Origin: Planococcus beigongshangi
GTDB taxonomy: Bacteria > Bacillota > Bacilli > Bacillales_A > Planococcaceae
NCBI RefSeq assembly: GCF_016820495.1
Contig: NZ_JADHDU010000002.1
Span: 535,476-599,475 of the forward strand
Direction of reading: 5' to 3'
Length of the DNA: 64,000 bases
This document shows, one piece after another, positions 29,391-38,481 of the stretch. The notes beneath the pieces were generated by a model. The model saw only the letters and a program-made list of their open reading frames with translations. It was not told where the DNA came from and ran no database searches. The translations under genes and the position numbers were made by a program. Positions within the stretch are counted from its first letter, which is position 1. Each line of letters opens with the position of its first letter.

Positions 29391-30770
29391 TTAATTTTCT
29401 TTTTGACAAGCCAATTGATAAATGGCTTCTGCATAGATCGCTGCCGCTTTCGTCAAATTGGCGATGTCGACAAATTCATCCAGCTGATGGGCGACGTCCC
29501 TCTCACCTGGGAACAGCATGCCGAACGCCACGCCTTTATCCATGACGCGTGCATACGTGCCGCCGCCGATTGCCAGGAGCTCAGCTGGTTCACCCGTCTG
29601 TTTTTCATAAGCGTCCTGCAAAGTTTTGATGAACGGGTCCTTTTCATCGACATAATGCGGTTTGGAATTGGAATGGATATTAAGTGTAAAACCTTCCACT
29701 TCAAAATCAGCTGTCTTTTCGTCGAAAGGATACGTGATTGAATACCGCATACTGACTTCGGCTATTCCACCTTTTTTTTGATCATAACGCATGATACCTG
29801 CATTGAACGTTGTATCGCCTGAAACTTCGTCGTTGAATTCCAGCCCCAGTGACCGGCCTCTCGAGTCCCTGTAAAAGTGATCCACTATAAAATCCGTGAA
29901 TGCCTTGCCATCGCCCGACAGGTGATCTCTCAGGAATAAAGCCAACAGGACTCCGGCATTGATGCCGTCATCCGGTTCCATCGCATGAGCCGATTTTCCG
30001 TGGACAGTCAGCCTCACCTGTCCGTTTTCTTCAACGATTGAAAAAGGGACATCATGTTCATTGGTGAACGCTTCAATCTTTTCTTTCCAGTCAGCCAGAT
30101 TGCCGGCTAGAGTTGCTGTCGCCAAATCAGGCACCATATTGGTCCGGTCGCCGGAACGAAACGCGGCCAATTGATCTTTTTTTCCTGAAGTGAGCTGTGA
30201 AAACACAAGTCCGGCGATCCCTTTTTCTGCATTGATGATCGGGAAATCTGCATCCGGTGCAAAAGCGATCGTCGGCATTTCCTCTTTCTGAAAATAATTT
30301 CCGACACAGCGGAAGCCGCTTTCTTCATCCGTTCCGATGATCAGCCTGATGCGTTTATTGAATGTTACCCCTGAGTCCTTCACCATATTCAACGCAGTCC
30401 ATGCAGCTATAGTCGGCCCTTTATCGTCAATGGCACCACGGCCGAATAATTTTCCATCTTCGATAATGCCGCCGAAGGGTTCTTTCGTCCAGCCTGCTCC
30501 GGTCGGTACGACATCCACATGGCCGAGAATCCCTAACAGTTCCTCCCCTTCACCTATTTCAAGATGACCCGCTATATGATCCACATTCTTCACTTGATAG
30601 CCGTTTTCGCGGCCTTTATCCAAAAACCAGTCCAGCGCCCTTTTGACTTCTTTTCCGAAAGGTGCGTCCGGTGCAGCGTCTTCACTGAGAATACTCGGAA
30701 TCGCAATCAGTTCCTGTAATTCCTTTAACATCTTTTCCTGCCTTTTTTCCGCTTCCAATTGCCAATCCAT
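29391..30770 (-). CDS. pepV: Dipeptidase PepV
   Basis: Zn-dependent M20-family dipeptidase, 459 residues, intracellular. Metal and catalytic motifs: LGHVDVVPTGAGW, GAIDDKGPTIA, GTDEESGF, AFAPDADFP, and VHGKSAHAMEPDDG in the lid domain. Length and order match PepV (B. subtilis YtjP). GGGGTG lies upstream of the ATG. It likely releases amino acids from dipeptides, complementing YtoP. Confidence 0.93.
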   Translation of the reverse strand: MDWQLEAEKRQEKMLKELQELIAIPSILSEDAAPDAPFGKEVKRALDWFLDKGRENGYQVKNVDHIAGHLEIGEGEELLGILGHVDVVPTGAGWTKEPFGGIIEDGKLFGRGAIDDKGPTIAAWTALNMVKDSGVTFNKRIRLIIGTDEESGFRCVGNYFQKEEMPTIAFAPDADFPIINAEKGIAGLVFSQLTSGKKDQLAAFRSGDRTNMVPDLATATLAGNLADWKEKIEAFTNEHDVPFSIVEENGQVRLTVHGKSAHAMEPDDGINAGVLLALFLRDHLSGDGKAFTDFIVDHFYRDSRGRSLGLEFNDEVSGDTTFNAGIMRYDQKKGGIAEVSMRYSITYPFDEKTADFEVEGFTLNIHSNSKPHYVDEKDPFIKTLQDAYEKQTGEPAELLAIGGGTYARVMDKGVAFGMLFPGERDVAHQLDEFVDIANLTKAAAIYAEAIYQLACQKEN

Positions 30771-31082
30771 ATGAACACCCCGCTTTTATTACCCCCATTG
30801 TACACCTTTTCCGGCGGATTAAAAGAATTAGCGGACAATTTTTTTTGCCTGTTCCAGTGATTTCTCAAGTGTAAAAGGATTGTAAATTATAGTAAATCAG
30901 AATAAAAATATGGATATAGAATCATTTTTTCGCTATAATCAAATTGTCAGATTAGTTGGACTGGCAGATAATATTTTAGGGGGATGTCTCAAACACTTGC
31001 AGAAAATCAGCCGGGTATACCCCGGCAGCTCGTCCGCTAGTCTTTGCCAATGGGAAAAAAGATGAAGGAGTGGTTCTCTTTT
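30771..31082. other. Intergenic region between divergent pepV and ytzE
   Basis: About 310 bases. It holds the ytzE promoter (30911-30939) and a long ytzE leader with a short perfect hairpin (GCCGGG-TATAC-CCCGGC, 31010-31026). A pepV -10 (TACAAT) is visible on the minus strand near 30800. No gene or known riboswitch is recognised. Confidence 0.55.
30911..30939 (+). promoter_or_regulatory. Promoter of ytzE
   Basis: TGGATA and TATAAT (30934-30939) separated by 17 bases. Confidence 0.55.
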
Positions 31083-31304
31083 ATGAAACCTACTACGGAT
31101 CGCATGCTCATTCGAATTAAAGATATGTATAAGTACATCCTGGAAAACGGGACTGTAACTACGCAAGATTTAGTCGATGAATTCGGCATCACTCCTCGCA
31201 CCATTCAAAGGGATTTGAATGTGTTAGCCTTTAACGATTTGGTGACAAGTCCAGTTCGGGGCAAATGGACAACGACGCAGAAAAAAGTGAAGATGACATC
31301 TTAG
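31083..31304 (+). CDS. ytzE: Small DeoR-type helix-turn-helix protein YtzE
   Basis: The 73-residue protein is essentially one DeoR-family winged helix-turn-helix: RIKDMYKYILENGTVTTQDLVDEFGITPRTIQRDLNVLAFNDLV. There is no effector domain. Length and sequence match B. subtilis YtzE. AAGGAG lies nine bases upstream of ATG 31083. Targets unknown. The stop codon abuts a tandem array of stem-loop repeats, whose first copy starts within the last codons. Confidence 0.86.
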   Translation: MKPTTDRMLIRIKDMYKYILENGTVTTQDLVDEFGITPRTIQRDLNVLAFNDLVTSPVRGKWTTTQKKVKMTS

Positions 31305-31421
31305 ACAAGAAAAGCGACAGCACCCGTTTAGCTCCGAAAGGCATAAGACGGAATAGCGGCGAGGTCTTGACCGCAGAGCTAGGCCGGCTTATGACCCGAG
31401 GAGCTGGGTCGCTGGAGACTA
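31304..31421 (+). repeat. Stem-loop repeat element, copy A (full length)
   Basis: Starts GACAAGAAAAGCGAC and ends GAGCTGGGTCGCTGGAGACT. Paired arms: AGCTCC (31330-31335) with GGAGCT (31400-31405) and CATAAG (31342-31347) with CTTATG (31388-31393), giving a long imperfect hairpin. First of four head-to-tail units. Confidence 0.85.
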
Positions 31422-31542
31422 AACAGAAGAAAAGCGACGATGCCCGTCAAGCTCTGACAGGCATAAGACGGATCAGCAGAGTGGCCTTGGCCACGGCTGC
31501 TGAGCTGGCTTATGACCCGAAGAGCTGGGCCATCGGAGTCTG
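31422..31542 (+). repeat. Stem-loop repeat element, copy B (full length)
   Basis: Same frame of motifs as copy A: AGCTCT/AGAGCT (31450/31521), CATAAG/CTTATG (31462/31509), with a different but compensated apex TCAGCAG-a-GTGGCC-tt-GGCCAC-gg-CTGCTGA (31473-31503). The stem is conserved although bases differ from copy A. Confidence 0.87.
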
Positions 31543-31600
31543 GACAACGAAAAGCGGAAACGGCCCGTTCTGCTCTGAAGAGTTGGCCCGCCGGAGACTA
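31543..31600 (+). repeat. Stem-loop repeat element, copy C (short form)
   Basis: Begins GACAACGAAAAGCGG and ends CGCCGGAGACTA; the core is GGCCCgttctgCTCT-ga-AGAGttGGCC. The middle CATAAG arms are missing. Confidence 0.78.
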
Positions 31601-31650
31601 GACAACAAAAAACGACGGCGCCCGTTTAATCAGGGCGCCGTCGACTGTCC
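31601..31650 (+). repeat. Stem-loop repeat element, copy D (minimal form)
   Basis: Begins GACAACAAAAAACGAC; a perfect 11-base stem CGACGGCGCCC (31613-31623) / GGGCGCCGTCG (31633-31643) with loop GTTTAATCA. Resembles only the outermost arms of copies A and B. Confidence 0.78.
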
Positions 31651-31673
31651 AATATTAATAATAACCTTTCAAT

Positions 31674-31708
31674 AAAAAATGACCGCCAGTCAATGGCGGT
31701 CATTTTTT
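31674..31708 (-). terminator. rsuA terminator overlapping its stop codon
   Basis: AAAAAATGACCGCC-agtcaat-GGCGGTCATTTTTT; the rsuA TGA (31702-31700) is inside the stem. Also usable from the ytzE side. Confidence 0.9.
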
Positions 31709-32413
31709 CTCTTTTAAGTTATTCAATTCTTCGTCCGTCAAATAGCGGTATTCACCGAGTTCAAGTTCCGGATCCAGTTGAAGCGAGCCCATCGACAGGC
31801 GCTTCAAGTAGACAACAGTTTTGCCGACACTCTCGAACATGCGCTTTACCTGATGGAATTTCCCTTCCGTTATCGTCAATTCGATTTCGGATTCTTCACC
31901 GTTCCTGAGGATTTCAAGAAACGCCTCTTTCGTCTGGTAGCCGTCATCGAGAATGACTCCTTTCCGGAATGCCACGCCGTCCTCTTCGGTCACCCGTCCA
32001 TCGATCCTCGCGTAATACGTTTTCGCCACATGCTTTTTCGGTGACAGCAATTCATGGGCCAGTTTGCCGTCATTCGTCAGCAGCAGCAAGCCTTCTGTAT
32101 CTTTATCGAGGCGGCCGACAGGAAACGGCTCGAAATGCCGCTCTTCATCGCCGAGCAGATCGATGACCGTCTCATCATATTTATCTTCTGTCGCTGAAAT
32201 GACACCCGGCGGTTTATTCATCATCAAGTAGATGAATTCCACATATTCAACAGCCTCGCCATCCACGGTAATCACATCGCCGTTTTCATCGACGTGCCGC
32301 TTAGCATCACGGACGATTTCCCCGTTCACTTCCACTGCTTTTGATTTCAAAAGAACTTTCACGTCTTTTCGGGAACCAAAACCCATATTGGATAAAAACT
32401 TATCGATACGCAT
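31700..32413 (-). CDS. rsuA: 16S rRNA pseudouridine synthase (RsuA/RluB family)
   Basis: The 237 residues have an N-terminal S4 domain (MRIDKFLSNMGFGSRKDV) and the catalytic PFPVGRLDKDTEGLLLLTNDG segment containing the essential Asp, then KTYYARIDG and GKFHQVKRMF. This is the small-subunit-type enzyme modifying 16S rRNA near position 516; target assignment is by family. It follows murJ by nine bases in the same direction and is likely co-transcribed. Confidence 0.9.
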   Translation of the reverse strand: MRIDKFLSNMGFGSRKDVKVLLKSKAVEVNGEIVRDAKRHVDENGDVITVDGEAVEYVEFIYLMMNKPPGVISATEDKYDETVIDLLGDEERHFEPFPVGRLDKDTEGLLLLTNDGKLAHELLSPKKHVAKTYYARIDGRVTEEDGVAFRKGVILDDGYQTKEAFLEILRNGEESEIELTITEGKFHQVKRMFESVGKTVVYLKRLSMGSLQLDPELELGEYRYLTDEELNNLKEKK

Positions 32414-32422
32414 AAGTGCCCC

Positions 32423-34030
32423 CTAGAAGCCCAATTTACGGGTGTATTTTGTCAAACGTTCACCGAATAACTTCTGGGCAAGACCGGTACGGAGCGCGAT
32501 ATAGCCATATACTGCGCCTCCGATCCCTCCGACGACTATAATCCGGATGATCGACTGTAATTTGGTTTCCATACCGATGACCAGATCCAACCCTGCCAAT
32601 GCCAATAGGACAGCAGCTGCCATCACAGCATTCATCAGCACGATGAAGACAAGGCGCCTGACAACCAAGGATGAACGGTATTGCATCGTCACCATGATGA
32701 CACCGATATTCATCGCGATTGCGCCGGAATAGCCGATGATGGTTGCAGCAATGGCGCCATTTGTTTCGAATATCGCGATCAGCGGGATGTTCAATGACAA
32801 TTTAAGCAAAAGCCCAATCATAAGATTCAGAACGATCCATTTCTGCTGGTTGATCCCCTGCAGGATCGAAGCCGTTACCGGGAACAGCGCAAATAGAATG
32901 GCTGCCGGCAGATAATGCGCAAGAATCTCTGAACCGATTTCACTGTTCTTATAGAAGATATGATACAGTTCATCGGATAATAATGTCATGCCGACAACTG
33001 CCGGCAAGGTGAGGAACACGATCATCTGGAATGACTGATCAAGTGTGCGCGTCAATGATTTATGTTCATTCAACGTGTAATATTTCGTGATCAATGGAAT
33101 CAAAGCCATTGAAAATCCGGTCGCCAGCATGACCGGGATCAAAACGAGCTTATGCGCCGTCAAATTCAGGATTCCCAGATACAGGCTGGTATTTTCTGCA
33201 TTGTCCGTTCGGCTCATCCCCATATTGAAGGTCAGCATATCGATGAATTGGAATAATGGATTGGCCACGCCCAGAAAAACGATTGGAAGTGCGTATGATA
33301 GAATCTCCTTGTACATGTCACGAAGACGGACATCATACGAGTCGATTGAATTGGCACGCAGCAGATCATATTCTGGTTTCTGCTTTTTCCAGTAGTAAAA
33401 CAGGACCAGGACACCACCGATTGCACCGATTGCTGCGGACAGAACCGCGAACTGAATGGCAGTCTTCGGCGTTCCGTCAAAAATATTGATGACTACATAA
33501 GCTCCCGCCAAAAGGAAAATGATGCGGATAATCTGTTCAAGCAACTGGGAAACAGCTGTTGGCATCATATAATTATAGCCCTGGAAAAACCCGCGCCATA
33601 AACTCATGAAGGGCACGACAATCAAGGCAAAGCTCACCCAGCGGATGACATCTGCAACATCCTGTTCCGTAAAGATCTTGTCATCCGGGTCAATTGTGAT
33701 TTTGGCCAATACATCCGCCAGCGAATAAAGTGCGAGAAACGAGATAAAACCCGTAATCAGCATTGTCAGCAAACCGGATCGCAGTAGCCTCCGCCCGGTT
33801 TCGTAATCCCCCAGCGAATTGTATTTTGCCACATATTTTGAAAAAGCCAGCGGCGCCCCCGATATGGCGACGGCCAGCATCAGGTTATAAGGGATATATG
33901 CGTATTGGTACAGGACGATATTTTCTTCCCCGACCAATCCGTAGAATGGAATAATATACATGACACCAAGCACTTTGGATAAAAACATACCCAGCGTCAA
34001 AATGGCCGTTCCTTTGATTAACGTTGACAT
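32423..34030 (-). CDS. murJ: Lipid II flippase MurJ (YtgP-type)
   Basis: Polytopic MOP-superfamily transporter, 535 residues with about 14 membrane helices, beginning KGTAILTLGMFLSKVLGVMYIIPFYGLVGEENIVLY. The B. subtilis orthologue YtgP flips lipid II across the membrane for peptidoglycan synthesis. ATG 34030 is preceded by AGGAAGTG; the frame stays open 30 codons upstream without a ribosome site. It diverges from ytfP. Confidence 0.9.
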   Translation of the reverse strand: MSTLIKGTAILTLGMFLSKVLGVMYIIPFYGLVGEENIVLYQYAYIPYNLMLAVAISGAPLAFSKYVAKYNSLGDYETGRRLLRSGLLTMLITGFISFLALYSLADVLAKITIDPDDKIFTEQDVADVIRWVSFALIVVPFMSLWRGFFQGYNYMMPTAVSQLLEQIIRIIFLLAGAYVVINIFDGTPKTAIQFAVLSAAIGAIGGVLVLFYYWKKQKPEYDLLRANSIDSYDVRLRDMYKEILSYALPIVFLGVANPLFQFIDMLTFNMGMSRTDNAENTSLYLGILNLTAHKLVLIPVMLATGFSMALIPLITKYYTLNEHKSLTRTLDQSFQMIVFLTLPAVVGMTLLSDELYHIFYKNSEIGSEILAHYLPAAILFALFPVTASILQGINQQKWIVLNLMIGLLLKLSLNIPLIAIFETNGAIAATIIGYSGAIAMNIGVIMVTMQYRSSLVVRRLVFIVLMNAVMAAAVLLALAGLDLVIGMETKLQSIIRIIVVGGIGGAVYGYIALRTGLAQKLFGERLTKYTRKLGF

Positions 34031-34137
34031 TTTGCACTTCCTGACTAATTCTTGATAAAAAAACAATCTACCCGATAGTTTACACCTATAGAAGGAATTA
34101 CTCAACGGATATTGAAGCATCGTGTATACTAAAGAAA

Positions 34138-34202
34138 AGTGAAAGTGCCCGTTAAGCTCTAAAACGGCTTATGCCCCGAAGAGCTGGGCGGCTGGAGTCT
34201 GA
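34138..34202 (+). repeat. Stem-loop repeat element, copy E (solo, in the ytfP leader)
   Basis: GAAAGTGCCCGTTAAGCTCT ... CTTATGCCCCGAAGAGCTGGGCGGCTGGAGTCTG. AGCTCT (34155-34160) pairs with AGAGCT (34180-34185); the right CTTATG arm remains but its CATAAG partner is deleted. Same family as the array at 31304-31650. Confidence 0.83.
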
Positions 34203-34254
34203 TCCCAATGCTCACCTACAAGCAAATAATAAACGAAAGCGAGTTCTTCCTACT

Positions 34255-35520
34255 ATGTATGACGTCATTATCATCGGCGGAGGTCCATCTGGCCTCATGG
34301 CTTCAATCGCCGCAGCTTCATCTAACAAAAAAGTTCTTTTGATCGAAAAAGGCAAAAAACTCGGTAAAAAATTGATCATCTCCGGCGGCGGACGCTGCAA
34401 TGTCACCAATCGCCTGCCGCTTGAGGAAATTGTAAAAAACATCCCAGGTAACGGTAGATTTCTCTACAGCCCCTTTTCCGTATTCAACAATGAGGACATC
34501 ATCTCCTTCTTCGAAGGGCTCGGTGTCGCGCTGAAAGAAGAAGATCATGGCCGCATGTTCCCGGTTTCGAACCGTGCACAGGATGTGGCCGATGCCATGT
34601 TCCGTGAAATGGACCGGCTCGGTGTCGAAGTCCTGCTTGATTCACCGGTCAAGAAATTATTGATGACCGACGAAAAAGTCACAGGTGCCCGCCTTCATTC
34701 CGGCGAAGAATACACAGCGAAAGCGATTGTCCTTGCTGTCGGTGGAAAAGCTGTTCCCCAGACCGGTTCGACAGGAGATGGCTATCCATGGGCGGAAAAA
34801 GCCGGCCACACGGTCACTGACCTGTATCCGACAGAAGTGCCGCTCCTGTCAAAAGAGCCGTTCATCGTCAGCCGCGACCTTCAGGGACTAGCCCTCCGCG
34901 ACGTTGCAGTTTCAGTGTTGAATAAAAAAGGCAAAGTTCTGGTGACACACCAGATGGACATGCTGTTCACCCATTTCGGACTCAGCGGTCCTGCCATTCT
35001 TCGCTGCAGCCAGTATGTGGTCAAGGAAATGAAAAAGACGGGCGGCGCACCCGTAGAGATGCGCATCAATTCAATGCCGGACGAAAATGCCGAATCCGCA
35101 TTTCAGCTGCTCTTCAAAATGATGAAGGACGACCCGAAAAAAGCGGTTAAAAATGTCTGGAAGAGTCTCGCACAGGAACGCTGGCTGCTGTTTCTTCTGG
35201 CACGCGCAGGAATCGATCCGTCTGTTACCGGTGCAGAGCTTGCCAGTGAAAAAGTCCGTGCCATGGCGTCACAATTGACCGCCTTCACTATGGAAGTGAC
35301 CGGCACGCAGCCGATCGAAAAAGCATTCGTCACAGGCGGCGGTGTGTCCATCAAGGAGATCGAGCCGAAAACAATGGCTTCACGCAAGAAGCCCGGTCTG
35401 TATTTCTGCGGTGAAATCCTGGATATCCACGGTTACACAGGCGGCTATAATATTACGTCGGCTCTTGTGACCGGCAATGTCGCCGGCAGAAGTGCGGCAG
35501 ATTTCGCAGCACAATTATAG
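34255..35520 (+). CDS. ytfP: Flavoprotein oxidoreductase of the HI0933/BaiN family (YtfP)
   Basis: The 421-residue FAD-binding protein opens [20 protein letters not shown] with the dinucleotide-binding GxGxxG loop, followed by [19 protein letters not shown], the family signature, and a C-terminal FAD motif with [17 protein letters not shown]. Substrate unknown. The longest frame begins at 34171 inside a repeat; MYDVIII at 34255 is the natural domain start, but I see no good ribosome site within 15 bases (a GAAAGCGAG lies about 18 upstream). It diverges from murJ, and repeat copy E occupies its leader. Confidence 0.85.
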   Translation: MYDVIIIGGGPSGLMASIAAASSNKKVLLIEKGKKLGKKLIISGGGRCNVTNRLPLEEIVKNIPGNGRFLYSPFSVFNNEDIISFFEGLGVALKEEDHGRMFPVSNRAQDVADAMFREMDRLGVEVLLDSPVKKLLMTDEKVTGARLHSGEEYTAKAIVLAVGGKAVPQTGSTGDGYPWAEKAGHTVTDLYPTEVPLLSKEPFIVSRDLQGLALRDVAVSVLNKKGKVLVTHQMDMLFTHFGLSGPAILRCSQYVVKEMKKTGGAPVEMRINSMPDENAESAFQLLFKMMKDDPKKAVKNVWKSLAQERWLLFLLARAGIDPSVTGAELASEKVRAMASQLTAFTMEVTGTQPIEKAFVTGGGVSIKEIEPKTMASRKKPGLYFCGEILDIHGYTGGYNITSALVTGNVAGRSAADFAAQL

Positions 35521-35529
35521 ATCAGAAAA

Positions 35530-35561
35530 CCCTTCGCAAAAATTTTGCGAAGGCTTTTTTT
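35530..35561 (+). terminator. ytfP terminator
   Basis: CCTTCGCAAAA/TTTTGCGAAGG followed by CTTTTTTT, ten bases after the stop. Confidence 0.92.
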
Positions 35562-35596
35562 CAATATTGTACAGATTTTTTTCCAAATTAAGGATT

Positions 35597-35693
35597 TACT
35601 ATCCGGAATGGTTAAAATGCTATCCGGAATTTCGAAATACTATCCAGATATTAAAAATACTATCCGGAACGGACTAAATACTATCCAAATAAA
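35597..35693. repeat. Five direct repeats of 20-21 bp
   Basis: Units start at 35597, 35618, 35638, 35658 and 35679. Each begins with TACTATCC (TGCTATCC in the second), usually followed by GGAA, with an A-rich variable second half. The last unit is partial. The array is flanked by the ytfP and leuS terminators. Confidence 0.85.
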
Positions 35694-35724
35694 TATCAGC
35701 ATTCTTTTTTCCAATTTCAGCCAA

Positions 35725-35766
35725 TAAAAAACCGGAGCTCCAGCTTCTCAGCCCGAACTCCGGTTT
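35725..35766 (-). terminator. leuS terminator
   Basis: Minus-strand AAACCGGAG ... CTCCGGTTT followed by TTTATTG, starting just after the leuS stop. Confidence 0.85.
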
Positions 35767-35773
35767 CATTAAA

Positions 35774-38185
35774 TTATGCAATTACCACATTCACCAATTT
35801 CCCAGGAATCGCAATCACTTTACGGATCCCTTTGCCTTCCGCAGCTTTTTGGATGGATTCATCCGCAAGCGCTGCCGCTTCCAGTTCCTCTTTCGTGCTG
35901 TCTTTCGCAACAACGATTTTCGTTCTCACTTTGCCGTTCACCTGCACAACAACTTCCACTTCATCGTCGACCATTTTCGACTCATCGAATGTCGGCCATG
36001 CCGCGTAGGTCACCGTTTCCGTGTGGCCAAGTTTTTCCCACAGTTCTTCCGCGACGTGCGGTGCAATCGGCGACAGCATCTTCACGAAGCCTTCCACGTA
36101 TTCTTTCGGGATGGCATCCGCTTTATAGCCTTCATTGATGAAGACCATCATCTGTGAAATGGCTGTATTGAACCGCAGACCTTCGAAATCCTCAGACACC
36201 TTTTTCACAGTCTGATGATAGACTTTTTCCATTTTGCCGTCGTTAGCTTCAACGATTTTCGCACTCAACGCATCATTCTCGATGAACAGGCGCCATACGC
36301 GGTCAAGGAAACGGCGCGCTCCGTCAAGACCGTTCGTCGACCAGGCAATCGAAGCGTCAAGCGGCCCCATGAACATTTCATACAGACGCAGTGTATCTGC
36401 CCCGTGGCTTTCGATGATCTGGTCCGGGTTGACGACATTGCCTTTGGATTTCGACATTTTTTCATTGCCTTCACCCAAAATCATTCCCTGGTTGAATAAT
36501 TTCTGGAATGGCTCTTTTGTCGGAACCACACCGATATCATATAGAACTTTATGCCAGAAGCGCGCATACAATAAATGAAGGACCGCATGCTCGGCTCCGC
36601 CGATATACACATCAACCGGCAGCCAGTGTTTCAATAGTTCCGGATCTGCAATGGCTTCATCATTTTCCGTGTCGATATAACGCAGGTAGTACCAGCAGCT
36701 GCCTGCCCATTGCGGCATCGTGTTCGTTTCGCGGCGGCCCCTCAATCCCGTTTCCGGGTGTACGACATTCAGCCAATCTTCGATATTGGCAAGTGGTGAT
36801 TCACCTGTTCCACTCGGCTTGATATCTGTAGTCACCGGCAACACTACTGGAAGATCTTTCTCGTCAACCGGAGTCATCGTGCCATCTTCCCAGTGGATGA
36901 TCGGAATCGGCTCGCCCCAGTAACGCTGACGGCTGAACAGCCAGTCGCGGAGACGATACGTGATTTTCTTCTCGCCGACACCTTTTTCAACAAGCCAGTC
37001 GATCGCTTTCGCAATCGCTTCGGTTTTATTCAATCCATTAAGGAAATCAGAATTGATCAGTTCACCGTCGCCGGCGTAAGCTTCTTCATCGATATTGCCG
37101 CCGGATACAACTTCCACGATCGGCAAATCGAATTGTTTCGCGAATTCATAGTCGCGTTCATCATGTGCCGGAACTGCCATGATGGCACCTGTTCCATAAG
37201 TCGCCAATACATAATCCGCAATCCATATCGGCATCTTCTCGCCGCTTGCCGGGTTGATCGCGTAAGCTCCAGTGAATACACCAGATTTTGATTTTGCCAA
37301 ATCTGTGCGCTCGAGATCGCTTTTCGTTTTTACGTCATCAATGTATTTTTCAACAGCATCTTTTTGTTCAGGTGTTGTAATACTTGAAACCAGTTTGTGC
37401 TCTGGCGCCAAGACTGCATAAGTCGCACCGAAAATCGTATCCGGGCGAGTCGTAAATGCACGGAAGGAATGGTCATTTCCATCGATTTGGAACTCAAGTT
37501 CCGCCCCTTCCGATTTTCCGATCCAATTGCGCTGCATGTCTTTCAGACTTTCCGGCCAGTCAAGGTCGTCCAGATCTTCGAGTAAACGATCCGCGTATTC
37601 AGTTATGCGCAATACCCACTGGCGCATCGGGCGGCGTTCGACCGGATGGCCGCCGCGCTCCGACAAACCGTCGATCACTTCTTCGTTTGCAAGGACTGTG
37701 CCAAGTGCCGGACACCAGTTGACCGCCACTTCATCGACGTAAGCCAGGCCTTTATTGTACAGCTGGATGAAAATCCATTGTGTCCATTTATAATATTTCG
37801 GATCCGTCGTGTTGATCTCACGGTCCCAGTCATACGAGAAGCCGAGTTCCTGGATTTGGCGTTTGAACGTCGCGATGTTTTTCGCTGTGAATTCCGCCGG
37901 ATCGTTTCCTGTATCAAGTGCATACTGCTCAGCCGGCAAACCGAAAGCATCCCAGCCCATCGGATGCAAAACGTTATAGCCCTGCATGCGTTTCATACGG
38001 CTCAGGATATCCGTCGCCGTGTAGCCTTCCGGATGCCCGACGTGGAGTCCGGCGCCTGATGGATACGGGAACATATCAAGTGCGTAGAATTTCGGCTTGT
38101 CGAAATCCGTTTCCAGTTTGAAAGTTTTATTTTGTTCCCAATGTTGCTGCCACTTTTTTTCGATAACTTTGTGCTTGAATGTCAT
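35774..38185 (-). CDS. leuS: Leucyl-tRNA synthetase
   Basis: Class Ia synthetase with an editing domain. The 803 residues show the HIGH-type motif [15 protein letters not shown] (HVGH at 48-51), an inserted CP1 editing domain with the [12 protein letters not shown] motif, and [13 protein letters not shown]. Length is normal. A GAGGAGG ribosome site precedes the ATG. Transcription is controlled by a leucine T-box at 38204-38442. It lies downstream of scoAB, but with its own promoter. Confidence 0.98.
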   Translation of the reverse strand: MTFKHKVIEKKWQQHWEQNKTFKLETDFDKPKFYALDMFPYPSGAGLHVGHPEGYTATDILSRMKRMQGYNVLHPMGWDAFGLPAEQYALDTGNDPAEFTAKNIATFKRQIQELGFSYDWDREINTTDPKYYKWTQWIFIQLYNKGLAYVDEVAVNWCPALGTVLANEEVIDGLSERGGHPVERRPMRQWVLRITEYADRLLEDLDDLDWPESLKDMQRNWIGKSEGAELEFQIDGNDHSFRAFTTRPDTIFGATYAVLAPEHKLVSSITTPEQKDAVEKYIDDVKTKSDLERTDLAKSKSGVFTGAYAINPASGEKMPIWIADYVLATYGTGAIMAVPAHDERDYEFAKQFDLPIVEVVSGGNIDEEAYAGDGELINSDFLNGLNKTEAIAKAIDWLVEKGVGEKKITYRLRDWLFSRQRYWGEPIPIIHWEDGTMTPVDEKDLPVVLPVTTDIKPSGTGESPLANIEDWLNVVHPETGLRGRRETNTMPQWAGSCWYYLRYIDTENDEAIADPELLKHWLPVDVYIGGAEHAVLHLLYARFWHKVLYDIGVVPTKEPFQKLFNQGMILGEGNEKMSKSKGNVVNPDQIIESHGADTLRLYEMFMGPLDASIAWSTNGLDGARRFLDRVWRLFIENDALSAKIVEANDGKMEKVYHQTVKKVSEDFEGLRFNTAISQMMVFINEGYKADAIPKEYVEGFVKMLSPIAPHVAEELWEKLGHTETVTYAAWPTFDESKMVDDEVEVVVQVNGKVRTKIVVAKDSTKEELEAAALADESIQKAAEGKGIRKVIAIPGKLVNVVIA

Positions 38186-38203
38186 TGTGTTTTCCTCCTC
38201 AAA

Positions 38204-38442
38204 ATAAAAAATTCCCGCCCCTTATAAAAATAAGGGACGGGAATCACCCGCGGTACCACCCAAATTAGCGATTGCTCGCCCAACTTGATTCCTTAACGCG
38301 GAGAACGGTGCATATTACTAGATTCACATACACTGACTCAAAGGCGAGTTCAACCGCTTTATCCACCGGCTTGCACCAAACGCCGGCTCTCTGGGGGAAT
38401 AAAACACGGTTTACTGATCCTCATCATAGTCATTTGCTATTA
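38204..38442 (-). promoter_or_regulatory. T-box riboswitch (leucine) of leuS
   Basis: Minus-strand T-box GGGTGGTACCGCG (38261-38249), terminator arms ATTCCCGTCCCTTAT/ATAAGGGGCGGGAAT followed by TTTTTTATTTTG (38244-38204), stem I apex CGGTGG... and the specifier context GAACTCGCC, reading CUC (38348-38346), a leucine codon. Confidence 0.92.
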
Positions 38443-38448
38443 CCTTCT

Positions 38449-38477
38449 ATTCTATACGACCCGCCGATTTTTGGCAA
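38449..38477 (-). promoter_or_regulatory. Promoter of the leuS T-box transcript
   Basis: TTGCCA (38477-38472) and TAGAAT (38454-38449), 17-base spacing, each 5/6 to consensus; it lies immediately after the scoB stop. Confidence 0.75.
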
Positions 38478-38481
38478 TGGC

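Noticed and set aside
31265..31675. 136-residue frame overlapping the end of ytzE
   Set aside because: It lies across the tandem stem-loop repeats, has no ribosome site, and its composition (Arg/Lys/Ser-rich, repetitive) follows from the repeats.
35597..35693. CRISPR array
   Set aside because: Units are only 20-21 bases in total with no constant repeat plus unique spacer layout, and no cas genes are present.
35545..35727. 60-residue frame through the 21-bp direct repeats, with heptad-like peptide units
   Set aside because: The steps are 20 and 21 bases, so the reading frame of the unit is not kept, and there is no start signal.
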